A stretch of DNA of 64,000 bases, taken from JACRLW01 sp046349595 (lineage in GTDB: Bacteria; Planctomycetota; UBA1135; UBA2386). Numbering within the stretch: position 1 is the first letter of the stretch; each line of letters opens with the position of its first letter. The stretch is from positions 310,001 through 374,000 of the forward strand of contig JAXMCA010000001.1 of assembly GCA_046349595.1 (NCBI GenBank), written 5' to 3'. Shown here one piece after another: positions 59,718 to 64,000 of the stretch. The notes under the pieces are model-generated. The model did not search any database. It was not told the origin of the DNA and saw only the letters and a list, made by a program, of their open reading frames with translations. The translations under genes were made by a program, and so were the position numbers.

Positions 59718-62366
59718 CTACCAGGTGGCGGCGGCGGAGTCGGGGATCCAACCCTCGTACTGGCCTCCGGCGAGCACGCGGAGCCAGCCGTCGCGACGTT
59801 CCTCGATGCGCAGCTCGGAGCCCTCGCCGAGCGGCTGCTCGTAGCGCGGCTCGAAGGTCTCGCCGGGACCGGTGCGGAGCGCGGTGCCGTCGACGACGAT
59901 CACCGCCCGGTCGCGCGCGCTGATGCGCGCATGGTCGAGCATCGCCGAGGCGAGGAACGCGACGCACAGCGCCGCGAGTGCGAGGGTGAGGATCTTCAGG
60001 GCCGGCTGACGTCGCCCGGACCACAGGCGCAGCGCCGCGACCATGAAGGCGAGCAGGCCGAGCGCGACGGCGAGGCCCATCTCGGCGCGGAACGACAACT
60101 GCCCGCGCCAGAACATCAGGTAGTCCAGGACGCCGCGATGATCGGGCGGCGACAGCGGGTGTTTGCGCGCATCCAGGGCGCGTCGCAGGTTCACCTCGAG
60201 GTTCGCGTCGGTGGGGATGAACAGGCTCGCGCGCCGGTACGCCGCGATCGCGCGTCCGAGCTCGCCCGCGCGCAGCCAGGCATTGCCGAGGTCGTAGAGG
60301 ACGTAGCCGTTCTCGTAGTGGTCACCCAGCATCGCCGCGAAGCCCTGCGCAGCAGCCGTGAAGTCGCGCGCCTCGAATGCGGTCTGCGCGTGGGTGAAGG
60401 CCGCCGTGTCCTGGGCGCGCGCACCGCACGCGAGCAGGGCGAAGACCAGCAACAGGGCGGCGCCTCCCCGTCGCGCGACCTGCGCGACGCGCTCGAGTCC
60501 GTCGGTCAGGGCGAGGTCGTCGGCGCTGCCGCCGCCGTAGCTCACGGCCTCGACCGCTTCGCCGAGACGCTTCACCTGCGCCGCGAGCGCGGCATCGAAG
60601 TCCTGCCGCGCGAGCCAGCGGGCGAGTTCGTCGGCGGTCATCGCCTCCTCGTCTCCGCCGGTCAGATCGGCGGCGAGCCCGCGCAGCGCGGCGTGCGCGT
60701 CGAGCAGGGCCTGCTTGCCGCCACGCGACTTTGCCTCGCGCAGACGCGCGGTGAAGCGCGACGCCGCGCGCATGCGGCGTAGCAGCAGCGGATCCTCGCG
60801 CAGACGTCTGCGTCGTCCTACGAACCACGCCAGTGCGAACCAGATCACCGGCAGCACGACCAGAACGAGAAGGTACGGAAGCGGACGCGGCGACTGGTCG
60901 ACCAGCAGGTTGAGGTCGGTCACGTTCGCCGAAAGCGCGGAGGTGGCGACGAGTTCGATGTCCTTGCGCGTTCCCTCCGCCCCGCGCGCGACCACCACGT
61001 CGTTCGCGGCGGCGCCGGCCGGCACGACCGTGATCGGCACCGCCGCGGTGCGAGCCGTGCGGTACTCCCTGCGCGTCGGGTCGAACCACGCGAACTCGAT
61101 CTCGGGGATCGCCTTCAGCTCGGCCTTCAGCGGATAGAGCTTGAAGTCCCACTGGCGCCACTGCCCCGGTCGATCCGGGAAGCCCGGCGGCCGCGTCGCG
61201 CCCGGTGCGAGCGAGTCGGTGAGCCCGACGCGTTCGACGCGGAACGCGCTGCCGAGCTGCGACGCGAGGTCGAGATCGACGCCCTTGAGGAAGCCTTGCC
61301 CGGAGACGATCAGCGTCGCGTAGATCGCATCGCCGACGTGCACCTGCGTGGGCGTCGGCGGCGGCATCTCCAGGCCGAAGTCACCGACCGCGCCGCTGAA
61401 CGACGCGGGGCGCCCTTCGGTCGGCGGCTCGAGCACGACCACGGTGAGCGGCGCGGAGCGGGTGAAGGCGTCGCGCCAGACCAGGCGCGAGCCGTCCTCG
61501 GCGACGAGCTTGCCCTGCAGCGTGACGGGCGCGAAGGAGTAGCTGCCCGCCGCCTCTCCACGGATCGGGAGCGCGAAGCGATAGCGCCGGTAGCGTGCCG
61601 TTCCGCCGCCCTCGACCTTGCGATCGACGTCGGCGATCTGTGCATTGTCGAGGAAGCGCCCGTTGACGCCGTTGATCTGGAAGCCCTGCCGCACGACGCG
61701 CGCACGCAGCCACTCCATCCGATCGATCGGCCCGAGCCCCTGCGGGGGAGTGTCGATCCACGGCAGGTCGAGCACCGGCGGCGGCGTGCCCTGGTCGAAG
61801 AGGCTGAAGCCGCTGCCGCGGTCGTAGAGCTCGAGCGGGTCCTTCACCTTGGCCGAGGTCGGCAGGTGACGGAGATACACGTCGACGACGATCCGGCCCT
61901 CCTGACCGAGCACCAGCGTGGTCGGCTCGGCGCGCAGATCGAGCGCGGAGCGCTCGTCGTGGGCCGCGTCCTCGACGATCAGCGTCTGCGCATCCCCGTT
62001 CCAGGTCTCGCCCTCGACGACGACCTCGGCCGCCGGGATCCGGAAGCGCCCGGTGCGCGACGGCACCACCAGGTAGTCGAAGGTGTAGTTGGCGGTCGTC
62101 TTGGTGCTGCTGCGCCCGTTGACGATCATCATCTGCGTGCTGCGGTCGGTGACGTCCGCGCTCTGCAGCTGGAAGGTCAGCCCGTCGACCTGCGGCGGCT
62201 CGTGCTGGGCCTTCTCGGTGTCGCGCGCCTGCACGAAGTAGTGGATCGGCTGGCCGAGGAAGGCGTGGTCGGGAGAGAGCTGAGTGAGCACACGCTGCGC
62301 ATGCAGCGTGGTCGATGCGAGCGCGAGCAGCAGGGCGGCGCACAGGAAGCGGAGCGGACGGCTCAC
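59718..62366 (-). CDS. BatD-BatE fusion protein
   Basis: An 882-residue protein starting at GTG 62366, overlapping the previous stop in GTGA. Residues 1-24 are a signal peptide (FLCAALLLALASTTLHAQ). Residues 25-480 fit BatD, an exported beta-rich protein, followed by a membrane helix at about 489-510 (LPYLLVLVVLPVIWFALAWF) and a cytoplasmic part. At about 630-652 a buried signal-like stretch (GGAALLLVFALLACGARAQ) begins a BatE-like part: TPR helices (YENGYVLYDLGNAWLRAGEL), two membrane helices and a C-terminal SH3-like domain (VDGTALRTGPGETFEPR). Bat proteins have been tied to aerotolerance and envelope stress; two genes appear to have merged here. Confidence 0.85.
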   Translation of the reverse strand: MSRPLRFLCAALLLALASTTLHAQRVLTQLSPDHAFLGQPIHYFVQARDTEKAQHEPPQVDGLTFQLQSADVTDRSTQMMIVNGRSSTKTTANYTFDYLVVPSRTGRFRIPAAEVVVEGETWNGDAQTLIVEDAAHDERSALDLRAEPTTLVLGQEGRIVVDVYLRHLPTSAKVKDPLELYDRGSGFSLFDQGTPPPVLDLPWIDTPPQGLGPIDRMEWLRARVVRQGFQINGVNGRFLDNAQIADVDRKVEGGGTARYRRYRFALPIRGEAAGSYSFAPVTLQGKLVAEDGSRLVWRDAFTRSAPLTVVVLEPPTEGRPASFSGAVGDFGLEMPPPTPTQVHVGDAIYATLIVSGQGFLKGVDLDLASQLGSAFRVERVGLTDSLAPGATRPPGFPDRPGQWRQWDFKLYPLKAELKAIPEIEFAWFDPTRREYRTARTAAVPITVVPAGAAANDVVVARGAEGTRKDIELVATSALSANVTDLNLLVDQSPRPLPYLLVLVVLPVIWFALAWFVGRRRRLREDPLLLRRMRAASRFTARLREAKSRGGKQALLDAHAALRGLAADLTGGDEEAMTADELARWLARQDFDAALAAQVKRLGEAVEAVSYGGGSADDLALTDGLERVAQVARRGGAALLLVFALLACGARAQDTAAFTHAQTAFEARDFTAAAQGFAAMLGDHYENGYVLYDLGNAWLRAGELGRAIAAYRRASLFIPTDANLEVNLRRALDARKHPLSPPDHRGVLDYLMFWRGQLSFRAEMGLAVALGLLAFMVAALRLWSGRRQPALKILTLALAALCVAFLASAMLDHARISARDRAVIVVDGTALRTGPGETFEPRYEQPLGEGSELRIEERRDGWLRVLAGGQYEGWIPDSAAATW

Positions 62367-64000
62367 CAGTCCTCCTGCACTGCGGTGTGCGGGCTCGGCT
62401 TGTTCTCGCGCTTGTTGCGCTCGCGCACCGCCTGGAGGAGGCGCGCGAGTTCGTCCTTGCTCATCGCCTGTTGCGGTTGCTGCTGGGCCTGCTGTTGCTG
62501 CTGCTGCTGCTGTTGCTGGTCCTGCTGCTGCTTCTGCTGATCCTGTTGCAGCTTGTCCAGGATCTCCTTCAGCAGGCGGTGCGCTTCTTCCTGACGATCG
62601 CCGGCGTCGTTGAAGGCTGCGCTGTCGAGGTGGTGCACGGCCTGGTCGATCGCGGTGCGCGCCGCGGGCAGGTTCTTGCGGGCCAGCTCGATCGTCTCCT
62701 TCGACACGCCCGTGTTCGCCGGGGGCGACTGGCCCTGGGACGGGTCCGCACCCCCTTGCTTGGGAGCGGCCTCCGTCTGCGCCGCCTGCTGTTCGAGGAC
62801 GGCCAGCTTGTCGAGCAGCGGAGGGATCAAGGCACCGGTGCGGGATTGATCGGCGGAGGCGCTCGGCGGTCGATCCGCCGCCGGGCTCTGCTGCGCGAAC
62901 GCGCGGGAGCGCGCCATCAGGTCGGCCTCTTCGTCGACCGCGCTCTTCAACAGCTTCTGGAAGTCGCCGAGCTTCGCCCACAGCTCGCGTCCGGCCGCGA
63001 GCGCGTTCTCGACGGCGGCGACGTCGCGCGCGGCGTCCTTGCCGTCGAGCGCGTCCATGGAGGCTGCATGCGTGCCGACCACGGCCTCGACCATGCTGTG
63101 CAGCTCCTTCTCCTCCTCGGACTCGGTCTCGGGCACCGCGGGCGCGGGCGTTGCGCCGCCTTGCTGCTGCTGCTGCTGCTCACGCTGCGCCTTGGCTTGG
63201 TCGAGTTCGCGTTGCAGCGCGGCCGGCATGCGCGCCACGTAGCCGCCGACCTCGGCCTGCGCGGCGTGGAGGTCCTGCCAGCTCAGCGGCTGGTCGTTCT
63301 TCCCCTTCGACTCGCGTCCTGCCTTCAGTTCGCGCGCGATCGTGAGGAGACGGGCCTCCGCGTCGGCGACGCGCGTGGCGAGCTCGGTCAGCGGAAGGCG
63401 CGCGTCCTCGAGTTGCTTCAGCGCGCGTTCGAGCAGATCGGCGGCGCGGCGTTGTTCCGGCGCGGCGGCGGCGAGGCGCTTCTGCGCGTCCGTGCCCTCC
63501 GCCTCGTCGCTGCCGAGCTCCGTCGACGCCTTGCGGATCGCTTCGTCGGCGGGGGTGAGCAACGCACCGAGTGCCTGCATCGCGGCGTGTCGCGCCTTGC
63601 GTTCCTCCTCGTCGGCGGCCGAGGGCTTCGCCTTCGGATCCTCGCTGGATGCCGCAGGTGCATCGAGGCGCGCGGTCTCCGCGGCGAGCGACGTGGCGAG
63701 CACCGCGACCAGCTCGCCGGTCACGCCCTGCTCGCGGCACGCGACACGGTGCGCGAGCGCGAGGCCGGCGAGCGCGTCGTCCTTGGCTTCCGTCGCCGCG
63801 GCGCCTTCGCTCGCGGCGGCGAGCGTCGATTGCTCGTGGGCCGCCCGGCGCAACACCGACTCGAAGTCGCTCTCCGCGAGGGCGAGCGTGCGCAGCGTCA
63901 TGCGCGCCTGCTGCATCGCGTCGGTGGCCTGCGTGCTCGGTGCGCTGCCGAGAGCGTCCTTGGCGCGGACCAGCGCATCGCGCACTGCTGCGATCAGGGA
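62363..64000 (-). CDS. poly-Gln coiled-coil protein of the Bat region (5' end outside window)
   Basis: The frame is open at the window edge and continues beyond it, so the N-terminus is missing; about 545 residues are seen. The sequence is rich in Ala, Glu, Gln and Lys, with long helices likely to form coiled coils (AQKRLAAAAPEQRRAADLLE, LLDKLAVLEQQAAQTEAA). The C-terminus carries an uneven run of glutamines broken by Asp, Lys and Ala, then a basic end KRENKPSPHTAVQEDW. It overlaps the BatD-BatE gene in GTGA and is probably part of a Bat/MoxR-type operon. No enzyme domain is visible in this part. Confidence 0.75.
   Translation of the reverse strand, partial: SLIAAVRDALVRAKDALGSAPSTQATDAMQQARMTLRTLALAESDFESVLRRAAHEQSTLAAASEGAAATEAKDDALAGLALAHRVACREQGVTGELVAVLATSLAAETARLDAPAASSEDPKAKPSAADEEERKARHAAMQALGALLTPADEAIRKASTELGSDEAEGTDAQKRLAAAAPEQRRAADLLERALKQLEDARLPLTELATRVADAEARLLTIARELKAGRESKGKNDQPLSWQDLHAAQAEVGGYVARMPAALQRELDQAKAQREQQQQQQGGATPAPAVPETESEEEKELHSMVEAVVGTHAASMDALDGKDAARDVAAVENALAAGRELWAKLGDFQKLLKSAVDEEADLMARSRAFAQQSPAADRPPSASADQSRTGALIPPLLDKLAVLEQQAAQTEAAPKQGGADPSQGQSPPANTGVSKETIELARKNLPAARTAIDQAVHHLDSAAFNDAGDRQEEAHRLLKEILDKLQQDQQKQQQDQQQQQQQQQQAQQQPQQAMSKDELARLLQAVRERNKRENKPSPHTAVQEDW
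62468..62551 (-). repeat. CAG/CAA-rich coding microsatellite (poly-Gln)
   Basis: On the minus strand the DNA is a run of CAG and CAA codons with a few AAG, GAC, GCC and CCG codons, giving ten consecutive Gln at its densest. A shorter Gln run lies at about 63164-63181 in the same gene. Such tracts are prone to slippage, so length may differ between strains. Confidence 0.85.

Overview
The window is a high-GC, gene-dense bacterial chromosome segment. Several traits together point to a planctomycete or a close relative: two ECF sigma factors each beside a serine/threonine kinase with TPR or WD40 repeats, many large exported proteins of unknown function, carboxypeptidase-regulatory-like surface proteins, a DUF1080 lipoprotein, a lysine-rich histone H1-like protein and a Bat-type operon. 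This placement is inferred from gene content; there is no rRNA or other marker gene. I see no tRNA, rRNA, CRISPR array, transposase or prophage.

Layout. 1-1790 (+): the end of a STAS protein, a soluble PAS histidine kinase and an overlapping single-domain response regulator. 1798-4757 (-): gcvT, gcvH, a LipM-like octanoyltransferase and a carboxymuconolactone decarboxylase-like protein, forming a glycine-cleavage/lipoylation operon without gcvP. 4975-5550 (-): a small TPR protein followed by a 60-nt structured repeat and an intrinsic terminator. 5717-12160 (+): a Ras-like GTPase module made of a PATAN/DUF4388-TPR-membrane-propeller protein, a TPR-roadblock fusion, two roadblock proteins and an MglA-like GTPase with its own C-terminal membrane anchor. 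12803-13024: a histone-like protein. 13137-19007: metG, an EI24-type membrane protein, a glutaryl-CoA dehydrogenase-like enzyme and a PaaZ/BoxD-type aldehyde dehydrogenase.

19220-29843: exported proteins, including an ELW-DGT repeat protein and three tandem, translationally coupled membrane-anchored paralogues, with a divergent fourth relative split by an in-frame TGA. 29844-30145: two further copies of the 60-nt repeat in a 139-nt tandem duplication. 30146-33252 (-): a GCS2-CBS ligase coupled to an M14-type deacylase. 33367-36557 (-): ECF sigma factor and TPR kinase. 36888-42657 (+): a nidogen-like exported protein, a WD40 kinase and a second ECF factor. 42665-46137 (-): two more exported paralogues. 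46236-57868: a DUF1080 lipoprotein, two M1 metallopeptidases, an exported parallel-beta-helix candidate, a large membrane-anchored protein of unknown function, an alpha/alpha-toroid protein and a DUF5329 protein. 57894-59654: a methyltransferase and an NmrA-like oxidoreductase. 59718-64000 (-): a BatD-BatE fusion and a poly-Gln protein that runs off the window.

The most unusual items are the 60-nt repeat, whose three copies keep their fold through a compensatory base change; a second hairpin repeat seen at two distant sites; the membrane-anchored GTPase/roadblock module; the TGA-interrupted gene; and a C-terminal module shared by exported proteins of otherwise different design.
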